Below the pieces are notes generated by a model. It was given only the letters and a program-made list of their open reading frames with translations. It did not search any database and was not told the DNA's origin. From Streptomyces longispororuber (lineage in GTDB: Bacteria > Actinomycetota > Actinomycetes > Streptomycetales > Streptomycetaceae), in NCBI RefSeq assembly GCF_014656095.1, contig NZ_BNBT01000036.1:1-61362 (forward strand): a stretch of 61,362 nucleotides of DNA, in the 5' to 3' direction. The position numbers were made by a program, and so were the translations under genes. The first letter of the stretch is position 1. The number at the start of each line of letters is the position of its first letter. Below are positions 51,658 through 59,872 of the stretch, in pieces.

Positions 51658-53250
51658 ATGGCAGCCATCCGCCGCCCCCTCATCCGCGCCGCCGCCATAG
51701 CGACGGCCGCCACGCTCGGCGCGAGCGCCCTCGCGCTGCCCGCGTTCGCGGCCGATGAGCCCACCGCCGGAGCGACCCCCGACACGTCCGCGGCCGACAA
51801 GTCCGCACGCGAGAAGCCCGCGGCCCACAAGTCCGCGGCCGACGAGCCCGCCGCCCGCGCCCCGCAGGCGCCGACCGTGTTCAGCCTCGCGGGCGGCACC
51901 CTGGACTGGGGGCTGAAGAAGTCGTTCCGCACGTACGTGAAGAGGGTGGCCGCGGGTGAGATCACCACCAGCGGCGGTGCCACGCAGGCCCCGGGCAACG
52001 GCGCGTTCACCTTCGGCGGCGCCAAGGGCACGTACGACCTCGGCAGCCACGCCCTGACGGCCGCCTTCCAGGGCGGTGTCCGCTTCACCTCCACCGCGCA
52101 CCGCTTCGACATCACCCTCGCGGACGTGAAGGTGCGCACCCGCGGCACGACCGGGGCCATCCAGGCGGACGTGGCGCTCAACGGCGCCCGGCAGAACGAC
52201 ATCGACCTCGCCACGCTCGACCTGACCGGCGTCCGCCCCGGCCAGGGCGAGGGCGGCACGACCGTACTCAAGGACATCCCGGCGAAGCTGACCGCCGCCG
52301 GGGCGAAGGCCTTCGACGGCATGTACCAGGAGGGCGAGGTGCTCGACCCGGCCACCCTCACCGTGAAGCCCGGCGCGCCCGTCCCCGACCCCGACCCGAA
52401 GCCGTCGCCGAGCACCCCGGCGAAGCCGCGCCCCACCAAGACCCCGACCGCGAAGCCCACCCCGACGGCCGGGCCGACCACGGCACCGGCCAGGCCGAAG
52501 AAGGTCGTCGGCGGCACCCTGTCCTGGGGCCTGAAGGAGAGCTTCCGCCGGTACATCGCCGCCGGGGGCACGGTCACCACGGCCGGCGGCGCCAAGAAGA
52601 AGGCCAACGGCTACGTCTTCCCGTACGCCAAGGCCACGTGGAACGCGCGCGCGAAGACGGTGGACGCCTCCTTCGGCGGCAGCGTGCGGTTCCGGTACCG
52701 GGCGCACGGCATCGACATGACCTTCAGCGACCTCAGGATCAAGGCCAGGGGCGCCAAGGGCACGCTGTACGCCGACGTCAAGGCGCAGGGCCGGACCGCG
52801 GGCGACGTGAAGTTCGCGACGCTCGACCTCTCCCGGGTGTCGTACGCGGCGAAGAACGACGTGGTGCTGCTGAGCAAGGTGCCCGCGAAGTTCACGGCGG
52901 CCGGTGCCGAGCAGTTCGCCAACGACACCATGGGCTCCCCCTACCGCGCGGGCGACCGGATCGACCCGGTGACGGTCGAGCTCAAGCTGTCCGCGGGGGC
53001 GCGCACCGCGTCCGCCCCGGACGACGCGGGCTCCGGCGGCGCCGGTGCGGCGTCGACCGGCACCGGCGGAACCACCGGCGGCACCGCTCCGGCGGGGTCC
53101 GTGGGCGGCGGCGCCGGGTCCCTGGCGCGGACCGGTACCGGGGCGCCCTCGGGCGCGCTGCTCGGGGTCGCGGGCGCGGTCGTCGCGACGGGCGCGGGCG
53201 CCGTGTACGCGGCGCGGCGGTGGGGCCCGGGCCACGCGGCCCGGGTGTGA
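51658..53250 (+). CDS. Second HtaA-domain heme-binding protein with LAXTG-type sorting signal
   Basis: 530 residues. Signal peptide (AAAIATAATLGASALALPAF), an Ala/Lys/Asp linker, HtaA domain 1 (about 75-240: WGLKKSFRTYVKRVAAGEIT ... FTSTAHRFDIT), a Pro/Thr/Lys-rich linker, HtaA domain 2 (about 280-440: WGLKESFRRYIAAGGTVTTA ... FRYRAHGIDMTF). A Gly/Thr/Ser stalk ends in LARTGTGAPSG, a hydrophobic segment and ARR. LARTG fits the LAXTG motif of class E sortases, so the protein is probably linked to peptidoglycan. Together with the TM-anchored paralogue it would relay heme to HmuT. Confidence 0.88.
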   Translation: MAAIRRPLIRAAAIATAATLGASALALPAFAADEPTAGATPDTSAADKSAREKPAAHKSAADEPAARAPQAPTVFSLAGGTLDWGLKKSFRTYVKRVAAGEITTSGGATQAPGNGAFTFGGAKGTYDLGSHALTAAFQGGVRFTSTAHRFDITLADVKVRTRGTTGAIQADVALNGARQNDIDLATLDLTGVRPGQGEGGTTVLKDIPAKLTAAGAKAFDGMYQEGEVLDPATLTVKPGAPVPDPDPKPSPSTPAKPRPTKTPTAKPTPTAGPTTAPARPKKVVGGTLSWGLKESFRRYIAAGGTVTTAGGAKKKANGYVFPYAKATWNARAKTVDASFGGSVRFRYRAHGIDMTFSDLRIKARGAKGTLYADVKAQGRTAGDVKFATLDLSRVSYAAKNDVVLLSKVPAKFTAAGAEQFANDTMGSPYRAGDRIDPVTVELKLSAGARTASAPDDAGSGGAGAASTGTGGTTGGTAPAGSVGGGAGSLARTGTGAPSGALLGVAGAVVATGAGAVYAARRWGPGHAARV

Positions 53251-53264
53251 CACCCCTTACTCCC

Positions 53265-53298
53265 CACCTGGCGCCGCGGGTCCACGCGGCGCCAGGTG
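53265..53298 (+). terminator. Strong hairpin after the htaA operon
   Basis: Perfect 14-bp stem cacctggcgccgcg (53265-53278) with cgcggcgccaggtg (53285-53298), 6-base loop. The PhzF-like gene begins 14 nt later, so it is transcriptionally separate unless it has its own promoter inside the stem. Confidence 0.85.
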
Positions 53299-53311
53299 CT
53301 TGAATGCCCGC

Positions 53312-54046
53312 GTGACCGAACGCGCACCTGATGTCCCCGGCACCTCCGGCGGCCCCGGCGTTCCCGAGGCCCCCGGCGTCCCCGACGTGCACCAAGGGGT
53401 CGACGTCCTGCGGGTCTTCCGCGGGCCCGACGGGCGGTACGGCAACGAGCTCGGCGTCGTCCGCGACGGCGGCCGCGTGCCCGGCCGCGCGGCCCGGCAG
53501 GCCCTCGCCGGGAAACTCGGCTTCAGCGAGACGGTGTTCGTCGACGACCCCGAGCGCGGGCACATCGACATCTACACCCCCACCACGCGGCTGCCCTTCG
53601 CCGGGCACCCGTGCGTCGGCGCCGCGTGGCTCCTGGACCTGCCGGAGCTCGTCACCCCGGCAGGGGTCGTCGCGGCGCGCCACGACGGGGAGTTCACCTG
53701 GATCGCCGCGCGGGCGCGGTGGGCCCCGGCGCGGACGCTGCGCGCGTACGCCTCCGCGGCCGAGGTGGAGGCGCTCGCGGTGCCGCCCGCCGGGGAGTGG
53801 GTCTACGCCTGGGCGTGGGAGGACGAGGCGGCCGGGCGGGTGCGGGCGCGCGGCTTCCCCGGGCGGAACGACGGCGTCGCCGAGGACGAGGCCACGGGGG
53901 CGGCGGCCCTGCTCCTCACCCACCAGTTGGGCCGCGCCCTCAACATCACGCAGGGCCGCGGTTCGCAGATCCTCACGGCGCCCGGGCCGGGCGGGCTCAT
54001 CGAGGTGGGCGGCCGCGTGGCCCTGCCCGGGCATCCGGCCCTGTGA
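53312..54046 (+). CDS. Short PhzF-like isomerase
   Basis: 244 residues from GTG 53312, about 40-50 shorter than typical PhzF proteins. Retained motifs: GFSETVFVDD (catalytic Glu position), LPFAGHPCVGAAWLLDLPEL and EDEATGAAALLLTHQLG, though DPATG is replaced by DEATG. The first ~25 residues are Pro/Gly/Val-rich. No ribosome binding site; the start directly follows the htaA terminator. Substrate unknown; paralogue of the gene at 28392-29285. Confidence 0.8.
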   Translation: MTERAPDVPGTSGGPGVPEAPGVPDVHQGVDVLRVFRGPDGRYGNELGVVRDGGRVPGRAARQALAGKLGFSETVFVDDPERGHIDIYTPTTRLPFAGHPCVGAAWLLDLPELVTPAGVVAARHDGEFTWIAARARWAPARTLRAYASAAEVEALAVPPAGEWVYAWAWEDEAAGRVRARGFPGRNDGVAEDEATGAAALLLTHQLGRALNITQGRGSQILTAPGPGGLIEVGGRVALPGHPAL

Positions 54047-54074
54047 ACGGGGGCCCGGCCCGGGGCGGCCGGTC

Positions 54075-54815
54075 CTAGGCGGCCCGGGGGAACTCCTCGC
54101 CCAGGGCGCGGAAGACGGCCGTGTTCAGGGCGAACGCGCGCTTGCACTCGTCCACGATCCGGTGCCGCTCCAGTTCGTCGGGGACCACCACGTCCAGGCG
54201 GTCGAGGAGCTCCCGGTAACTCCGCTTGAACGCCGCCGGGTTGGCGATCCCCTTGAAGACGTAGAACCGCACGCCGTCCCCCTTGCGCGCGAAGCCCCAC
54301 GCCTTCTCGGCCCGGCCCCGGATGATCTGCCCGCCGGAGAGGTCGCCGAGGTAGCGGGTGTAGTGGTGCGCGACGTAGCCGCCGGGCCAGGTCCGCACGC
54401 ACTCCTCGATCCGCGCCGCGTACGCGGCCGTCGCGGGCAGCGGGGTGGCCCGCTCGCGCCACCCCGCGCCGCGCAGGTGGGCGAGGTCCCGCTCCAGCTC
54501 GGCGACGCGCTCCAGCTCGGCCTTGAGGAACGGCCCGGCGACGGGGTCCTCCCGCAGGGCCTCGACGCCGTCCTCGAGCGCCCGGTACACGAACCAGAGC
54601 TGTTCGGTGTACCGCGCGTACGCCTCCACGCCGAGGTGGCCGCCCAGCAGATCGCTCATGAACGTCGAGGTCTCCGCCTCCGTGTGCTGCTCGTGGGAGG
54701 CGGTACGGATGACGGCCGAGAACGGCGACGGGACCGACGAGGACGACGAGGCCGGGGAGGACGGGGAGGACGGGGAGGGGGACGGTGCGGTGGGCTGGGG
54801 GATCGCCGAGTCCAT
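54075..54815 (-). CDS. hmuO: Heme oxygenase
   Basis: 246 residues. Biliverdin-producing heme oxygenase: proximal His in RTASHEQHTEAETSTFMSDL, then ARYTEQLWFVYRALEDGVEA, AYAARIEECVRTWPGGYVAH with HYTRYLGDLSGGQII (distal helix GDLSGG). The N-terminal ~30 residues are a Ser/Pro-rich extension. ATG 54815 with GGAGG 6 nt upstream is chosen; ATG 54869 directly adjoins the iron box and is unlikely. Releases iron from imported heme, completing the pathway. Confidence 0.92.
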   Translation of the reverse strand: MDSAIPQPTAPSPSPSSPSSPASSSSSVPSPFSAVIRTASHEQHTEAETSTFMSDLLGGHLGVEAYARYTEQLWFVYRALEDGVEALREDPVAGPFLKAELERVAELERDLAHLRGAGWRERATPLPATAAYAARIEECVRTWPGGYVAHHYTRYLGDLSGGQIIRGRAEKAWGFARKGDGVRFYVFKGIANPAAFKRSYRELLDRLDVVVPDELERHRIVDECKRAFALNTAVFRALGEEFPRAA

Positions 54816-54869
54816 GCGGACCTCCGGGTGCCGAGAAGGGCGGGGAACCAGTGTGGCCGTACCGATCAT

Positions 54870-54888
54870 CCGAGTTAGGCTTACCTAA
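54870..54888. promoter_or_regulatory. Iron box upstream of heme oxygenase
   Basis: ccgagttaggcttacctaa: 14 of 19 positions match the DtxR/DmdR consensus and the inner gttaggcttacc is well kept. It lies 55 bp before the heme oxygenase start. Confidence 0.75.
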
Positions 54889-54940
54889 GTCAACTGGTTC
54901 CCGACACCCTGTCGGCAAAAACGTTACCCGCCCCGCGGGC

Positions 54941-55798
54941 TCACGGCAGCGTGAGGATCTCCGCCCCGCTCTCCGTCACCACCAGCGTGTGCTCGAACTG
55001 CGCGGTGCGCTTGCGGTCCTTCGTCACGACGGTCCAGCCGTCGTCCCACATGTCGTACTCGTGCGTCCCGAGCGTCAGCATCGGCTCGATCGTGAAGGTC
55101 ATGCCCGGCTGCATGACCGTCGTCGCGTGCGGGCTGTCGTAGTGCGGGATGATCAACCCGGAGTGGAAGGACGTGTTGATGCCGTGGCCGGTGAAGTCGC
55201 GGACCACGCCGTAGCCGAAGCGCTTGGCGTACGACTCGATGACGCGGCCGATGATGTTGACCTGGCGGCCCGGCTTGACGGCCTTGATGGCGCGGTTCAG
55301 GGACTCGCGGGTGCGCTCCACGAGCAGCCGCGACTCCTCGTCCACGTCGCCGACCAGGTACGTCGCGTTGTTGTCGCCGTGCACGCCGCCGATGTACGCC
55401 GTCACGTCGAGGTTCACGATGTCGCCGTCGCGCAGCACGGTCGAGTCGGGGATGCCGTGGCAGATGACCTCGTTGACCGAGGCGCACAGCGACTTGGGGA
55501 AGCCGCGGTAGCCCAGCGTCGAGGGGTAGGCGCCGTGGTCGCACATGTACTCGTGCGCGATCCGGTCGAGCTCGTCGGTGGTCACGCCGGGCGCGATGGC
55601 CTTCGCCGCCTCCTCCATCGCCCGCGCGGCGATGCGGCCCGCCGTGCGCATCAGCTCGACGGTCTCCGGGGTCTGCACCTCCGGCCCGGTGTACGGCGTC
55701 GGCGCGGGCTTGCCGACGTACTCCGGACGCCGGATGTTCCCGGGCACGGAACGGGTGGGAGAGAGCTCCCCTGGTACGAGCAGTGACTGGCCAGACAT
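54941..55798 (-). CDS. map: Methionine aminopeptidase, type I
   Basis: 285 residues. Pita-bread fold with metal ligands Asp131 ([10 protein letters not shown]), Asp142 ([11 protein letters not shown]), His in [12 protein letters not shown], Glu in [10 protein letters not shown] and Glu near the end (QFEHTLVV). [16 protein letters not shown] carries His114. An N-terminal extension of ~40 residues ([20 protein letters not shown]) is the form found in actinobacteria and plants (MAP1c/MAP1D-like). ATG 55798 is preceded by a TAGACT element 7 nt upstream. Confidence 0.95.
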   Translation of the reverse strand: MSGQSLLVPGELSPTRSVPGNIRRPEYVGKPAPTPYTGPEVQTPETVELMRTAGRIAARAMEEAAKAIAPGVTTDELDRIAHEYMCDHGAYPSTLGYRGFPKSLCASVNEVICHGIPDSTVLRDGDIVNLDVTAYIGGVHGDNNATYLVGDVDEESRLLVERTRESLNRAIKAVKPGRQVNIIGRVIESYAKRFGYGVVRDFTGHGINTSFHSGLIIPHYDSPHATTVMQPGMTFTIEPMLTLGTHEYDMWDDGWTVVTKDRKRTAQFEHTLVVTESGAEILTLP

Positions 55799-55855
55799 GC
55801 CAGCGAGTCTAACGAGCGGGGACGGGGCAGCATGGCGGGGAAGGAAGGAGCCGAC

Positions 55856-56089
55856 ATGCCCCTGTTCAAGCGGCGGACCACCGGCAAGCCGGGCGAGTGG
55901 TACTACTGCCTGGAGCACCGGAAGGTCGAGGAAGGGCCCGACTGCCCCGGCAAGGACCGGTTCGGTCCGTACGCCTCCCGCGAGGAGGCGGCGCATGCGA
56001 TGGAGATCGCGGCGGAGCGGAACCTGGAGTGGGAGGGGGACCCACGCTGGCACGACGCGGCCGCGCCACGGCGCGACGGCGAGGCTTAG
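55856..56089 (+). CDS. Small conserved actinobacterial protein
   Basis: 77 residues from ATG 55856, with GGAAGGAG 6 nt upstream. [20 protein letters not shown] and [20 protein letters not shown] then [18 protein letters not shown]. One Cys in CLEH and one in DCPG could bind a metal. Conserved in Streptomyces next to map as far as I recall; function unknown. ATG 55832 upstream is in frame but lacks a ribosome binding site. Confidence 0.8.
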   Translation: MPLFKRRTTGKPGEWYYCLEHRKVEEGPDCPGKDRFGPYASREEAAHAMEIAAERNLEWEGDPRWHDAAAPRRDGEA

Positions 56090-56245
56090 CGCGGCCACCC
56101 CTGGCCGCGCACCCTCGGCGGGGCCTGCCCAGCCGGGCCTGCCGCCGAGCGCGGGCCCTTGGCGGGGCCGGGCCGCGCCGCCGCTGGGCGGGGCCGCGCC
56201 GCCGCTGCGCGGCAATGCTTGCCCACCCCCCGCCCGTCTCACCCC

Positions 56246-56540
56246 GCCTCCAGGCGCGGCCCCGACGCGGAGCGCTGTCCCGCCGTCGTCGGCTGTCCGC
56301 CGCTGCGCGGCGGATGCTTCCCGCCCGCCCACCCGTGACGCCCTGCCTCCAGGCGCGGCCCGGACGCGGAGCGCTCTCCCGTCGTCGTCGGCTGTCCGCC
56401 GCTGCGCGGCGGATGCTTCCCGCCCTCCCACCCGTCACACCGCACCCTCTGGCGCGGCCCCGACGCGGAGCGCTGTCCCGCCGCGTTCGGCTGCCCGCCG
56501 CTCGCTGTCTGCTGCTCGGCATCAAGGCACGCGAGGCTGT
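56246..56540. repeat. Three 99-bp tandem repeat units
   Basis: Units aligned on ggcgcggcc at 56253, 56352 and 56451: exactly 99-bp periodicity. Each unit has gacgcggagcgct, then gtccgccgctgcgcggcgga and tgcttcccgcc. The whole 56090-56955 gap carries no credible gene; open frames here on both strands are low-complexity Arg/Pro/Ala readings. Confidence 0.8.
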
Positions 56541-56585
56541 GCCCAGCGGGACGATTGCCACCGGCCCTGACAAGCCGAGGTGACA

Positions 56586-56830
56586 CGGGTGGGCGGGTGG
56601 GAGAAAGCGCACGACGGCGGGGAAAGCGCTCTGCGTCGGGGCCGGGCGGGCGCAGCCGGGGTGGTACGGGTGGGTGGGTGGGAGAGAACCCGCGACGGCG
56701 GGACAGCGCTACGCGTCGGGGTCCGGCAGGCGCAGCCGGGGTGGTACGGGTGGGTGGGTGGGAAGGGACGTACGACAGCAGGGTCGCGCACTGCCTCCAG
56801 GGCCGGTCCCAGCGGAGGGCCGGGCGCGGC
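56586..56830. repeat. Three ~80-bp repeat units in inverted relation to the 99-bp array
   Basis: Units aligned on cgggtggg at 56586, 56667 and 56747 (periods 81 and 80 bp). They contain gggtgggtgggtggga and agcgct, sequences that are the complements of elements in the 99-bp units, so the two arrays face each other. Confidence 0.75.
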
Positions 56831-56837
56831 GCAGCAG

Positions 56838-56946
56838 CCCCGGTGCCAGGGACGAGCGTGCACCTCCCCGGTGCCAGGGTCGAGCGTGCACCTCCCCGGT
56901 GCCGGGGTCGAGCGTGCACCCCGGTGCCGGGGGGCGGCCCGGCCGG
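56838..56946. repeat. 28-bp tandem repeats
   Basis: Units starting at 56838, 56866, 56894 and 56919 with ccccggtgccagggtcgagc followed by gtgcacct. The last unit is 25 bp away because ctc is lost. They end 10 bp before the next gene's stop. Confidence 0.8.
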
Positions 56947-56955
56947 GGCAGGGGG

Positions 56956-57567
56956 TCACCAGCGTGGGGGTGGGGGAGACGTCAGGTGGTCCGCGAGGCG
57001 GGAGAGGCGGTCGCGTAGGCGGTGGCGGGGCCGGGGCGCGGGCAGGCCGTTCTCGCCCGCCGCGGCGCTCACCAGGTGCTGGACGGTGTCCAGGTCGAGA
57101 TCGCCGGCCCGCGGCACGGCGAGGGCCTCGTGGGCCAGCGCCCCGAGCTCGTCCGCCGCCGCGCCGTCCGCCCCGAGCGCGAACACCGTCGCCCCCGCGC
57201 GCCGCGCGTCGTGGACGCGGGAGAGCAGCTCCGGCGCGGGCGCGCCGGGCGCCACCACCAGCAGCGTCTCCCCGCGCCGCGCCGCCTCCACGCGCCCGAG
57301 CCCCGCCGACAGGTGCGCGGGCGCGCCGGGGCGCGGCCGGTAGCTGATCAGGGTCGGCGTCAGCTCCGGCGTGCCGGACCAGGCGGCCTCGTCGGTGAGG
57401 TGCGCGGCCAGGTGCCACGGCTCGTACTCGGGCGTGCCCACGAGGAGCAGGCCGCCGCCGTGCGGCAGCACGCTGGCGCGCAGCGCCCCGGCGAAGCGGC
57501 GCGTGGCGCCCGGCCACTCGGTCCCGTCGAGAACGTCGCGCAGCAGCGCGACCCGTACCGCGTCCAT
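56956..57567 (-). CDS. Hypothetical protein, possibly SIS-like fold
   Basis: 203 residues. DAVRVALLRDVLDGTEWPGA and TRRFAGALRASVLPHGGGLL, then VGTPEYEPWHLAAHLTDEAA, GETLLVVAPGAPAPELLSRV, ARRAGATVFALGADG. The alternation of strands and helices with a nucleotide- or sugar-binding look recalls SIS domains, but the signature residues are not clear. ATG 57567 (MDAVRVALL) is chosen; upstream codons lack family character. Confidence 0.62.
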   Translation of the reverse strand: MDAVRVALLRDVLDGTEWPGATRRFAGALRASVLPHGGGLLLVGTPEYEPWHLAAHLTDEAAWSGTPELTPTLISYRPRPGAPAHLSAGLGRVEAARRGETLLVVAPGAPAPELLSRVHDARRAGATVFALGADGAAADELGALAHEALAVPRAGDLDLDTVQHLVSAAAGENGLPAPRPRHRLRDRLSRLADHLTSPPPPRW

Positions 57568-57646
57568 GCGGCGCATCCTGCAGCACGAAGCCATACGTAC
57601 AGCGGGAGTTCACCCCGAATTCCCCCGGGATGGGGAAGGGGCGGGA

Positions 57647-58756
57647 ATGGCAGTGGAGACAGTTGAGACGTCCGTCCCGTTCCGGGCGGGCCGCGAAGGG
57701 TACGCCAGCTTCCGCATCCCGGCGGTCGTCGTCACGCACGACGGCACCGTCCTCGCCTTCTGTGAGGGCCGCGTCGGCTCGCAGGAGGACCACGGCAACA
57801 TCGACATCGTGCTGAAGCGGTCCGCCGACGGCGGCCGCACCTGGGGCCCGCTCCAGGTCGTCGGCGCCAACGGCACCGACCTCGCCGGGAACCCGGCGCC
57901 CGTCGTCCTGGACACGGGCCGCATCCTGCTGGTGCAGGTCAGGAACGCCGCCAAGGCCACCGAGGAGGCCATCCGGCGCGGCCAGGTCGCCGCGGCCGAC
58001 GGGCGCCGCGTCTGGGTGCAGCACAGCGACGACGACGGCCTCACCTGGTCCACGCCCCGTGAGATCACCAAGCAGGTGAAGCGGTCGCACTGGCGCTGGT
58101 ACGCGACCACGCCGGGTCACGCCCTCCAGCTCACCGGGGGCCGGGTCGTCGTCCCCGCCAACCACTCGCTGCCGCCGACCGGTGGCGACACCGGCACCGA
58201 GGGCCGCTACAACGGCGGCCACAGCCTGCTCAGCGACGACCGCGGCGAGAGCTGGCGCATCGGCTACGTCGACGACAACGTCAACGGCTACATCAACGTC
58301 AACGAGACCACCGCCGCCGAACTCCCCGACGGCCGCGTCTACTTCAACACCCGCAACGACTCCCCGGCCCCCGGCAACCGCGCCGACGCCCACTCCCGCG
58401 ACGGCGGCGCCGGCCTCGTCAAGCCGTTCCGCCCGCAGGCCTGCCTGGCCGGGCCGGTCGTCGAGTGCAGCGTGCTCCAGCTCCGCGACCCGGACCTGCT
58501 GCTCTTCTCCGGCCCCGCCGACCCCGCCGCCCGCGCCCGGATGAGCATCCACAGGAGCGACGACGACGGCACCACCTGGTACCCCGTGCGCACCGTCGAC
58601 GGGCTGCCCGCCGCCTACTCCGACCTGGCGCGCCTCGACGCGTCGACCCTCGGACTGCTGTACGAGACCGGGGACTTCGGCCCGTACGAGACGATCACCT
58701 TCCGGCGCGTGCCGCTCGACCTGCTCCGCCGCCCCCCGGCCGACCCGCTGCCCTGA
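57647..58756 (+). CDS. Sialidase-like exo-glycosidase without signal peptide
   Basis: 369 residues. The FRIP motif (ASFRIPAVVVTHDGTVLAF) and four Asp boxes of the pattern SXDXGXTW (SADGGRTW, SDDDGLTW, SDDRGESW, SDDDGTTW) define a six-bladed sialidase beta-propeller. The aligned Arg triad includes the FRIP Arg and Arg in VFNTRN-like FNTRNDSP. Usual function: removal of terminal sialic acid or related ulosonic acids from glycans. No signal peptide or anchor is seen, so it is predicted cytosolic or exported by another route. Ribosome binding site GGGGCGGG is weak. Confidence 0.87.
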   Translation: MAVETVETSVPFRAGREGYASFRIPAVVVTHDGTVLAFCEGRVGSQEDHGNIDIVLKRSADGGRTWGPLQVVGANGTDLAGNPAPVVLDTGRILLVQVRNAAKATEEAIRRGQVAAADGRRVWVQHSDDDGLTWSTPREITKQVKRSHWRWYATTPGHALQLTGGRVVVPANHSLPPTGGDTGTEGRYNGGHSLLSDDRGESWRIGYVDDNVNGYINVNETTAAELPDGRVYFNTRNDSPAPGNRADAHSRDGGAGLVKPFRPQACLAGPVVECSVLQLRDPDLLLFSGPADPAARARMSIHRSDDDGTTWYPVRTVDGLPAAYSDLARLDASTLGLLYETGDFGPYETITFRRVPLDLLRRPPADPLP

Positions 58757-58883
58757 CCGTTCGGCCCGCTGCCGCGACCGTTCGGCCCGTTCCGCTGACC
58801 GGGGACTCGGGCCCCGGTACACGCGGGGCTCCAGCCGCGCCGACCGGCACCGGCCGTCGTACGCGCGGACGTAAGGTCTGACC

Positions 58884-59588
58884 ATGACTTCCACGGAAAG
58901 TGTGCAGAAGGCCCCCGCCAAGGACCCCTGGGACCTGCCCGACGTGTCCGGGCTCGTCGTCGGCGTCCTCGGCGGCACCGGGGACCAGGGGCGCGGGCTC
59001 GCCTACCGGTTCGCCCGCGCCGGGCAGAAGGTGATCATCGGCTCCCGGGCCGCCGAGCGCGCCGAGGCCGCCGCCGCGGAGATCGGCCTCGGCGTCGAGG
59101 GCCTGGACAACGCCGAGTGCGCGCGGCGCAGCGACGTCGTGATCGTCGCCGTGCCCTGGGACGGCCACGCCAAGACCCTCGAAGCGCTGCGCGAGCCGCT
59201 CGCCGGCAAGCTCGTCGTCGACTGCGTGAACCCGCTCGGCTTCGACAAGAAGGGCGCCTACGCCCTCACCCCGGAGGAGGGCAGCGCCGCCGAGCAGGCC
59301 GCCGCCCTGCTGCCGGAGTCCCGGGTCACGGCCGCCTTCCACCACCTGTCGGCCGTGCTCCTGCAGGACGCCTCGGTCGAGGAGATCGACACGGACGTCA
59401 TGGTGCTCGGTGAGAGCCGCGCCGACACGGACGTGGTGCAGGCGCTCGCCGCCCGGATCCCCGGCATGCGCGGCGTCTTCGCCGGGCGGCTGCGCAACGC
59501 CCACCAGGTCGAGTCCCTCGTGGCCAACCTGATCTCCGTCAACCGGCGCTACAAGGCGCACGCGGGGCTGCGCGTCACCGACGTGTAG
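58884..59588 (+). CDS. npdG: NADPH:F420 oxidoreductase
   Basis: 234 residues. Rossmann motif VVGVLGGTGDQGRGLAYRFA, then GQKVIIGSRAAERAEAAAAE, DVVIVAVPWDGHAKTLEALR, KLVVDCVNPLGFDKKGAYAL and AFHHLSAVLLQD, characteristic of F420-dependent NADP reductases, which transfer hydride between F420H2 and NADP. TAAGGT six nt before ATG 58884 and no ribosome binding site suggest a leaderless transcript. Confidence 0.9.
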   Translation: MTSTESVQKAPAKDPWDLPDVSGLVVGVLGGTGDQGRGLAYRFARAGQKVIIGSRAAERAEAAAAEIGLGVEGLDNAECARRSDVVIVAVPWDGHAKTLEALREPLAGKLVVDCVNPLGFDKKGAYALTPEEGSAAEQAAALLPESRVTAAFHHLSAVLLQDASVEEIDTDVMVLGESRADTDVVQALAARIPGMRGVFAGRLRNAHQVESLVANLISVNRRYKAHAGLRVTDV

Positions 59589-59677
59589 CCGGGTGCGGGC
59601 GGCGGGCCGGGCATGGGGGACACTGGTGCGGTACGTCCGCCCGGAATGCCCCGCGCTGTGAACAGGAGCCGCACCCC

Positions 59678-59872
59678 ATGCCCCGCCTCGCCCTGTACGC
59701 CCTCGTCGTCTGCGTCCTGTCCGTCGCCGCCGCCGTGGTCTCCTTCGCCAAGGGCAGCATGCTCGGCATCGTGTGGGTGCTGCTCGCGGGCCTGTCGTCC
59801 AACATGACCTGGTACTACTTCCGCCGCGCCCGGGCCGGGCGGACGGCGGGGGAGGCCACCGCTAGCCGGTGA
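59678..59872 (+). CDS. Small membrane protein
   Basis: 64 residues with two hydrophobic helices (LALYALVVCVLSVAAAVVSF and MLGIVWVLLAGLSSNMTWYY) and a basic tail. Ribosome binding site AGGAG 9 nt before ATG. Conserved in Streptomyces; function unknown. Its 3' end overlaps the converging site-2 protease gene by 11 bp. Confidence 0.8.
   Translation: MPRLALYALVVCVLSVAAAVVSFAKGSMLGIVWVLLAGLSSNMTWYYFRRARAGRTAGEATASR

Noticed and set aside
56246..56946. Possible CRISPR array
   Set aside because: Repeats are long, contiguous, degenerate and without unique spacers of constant size; no cas genes are in the window.
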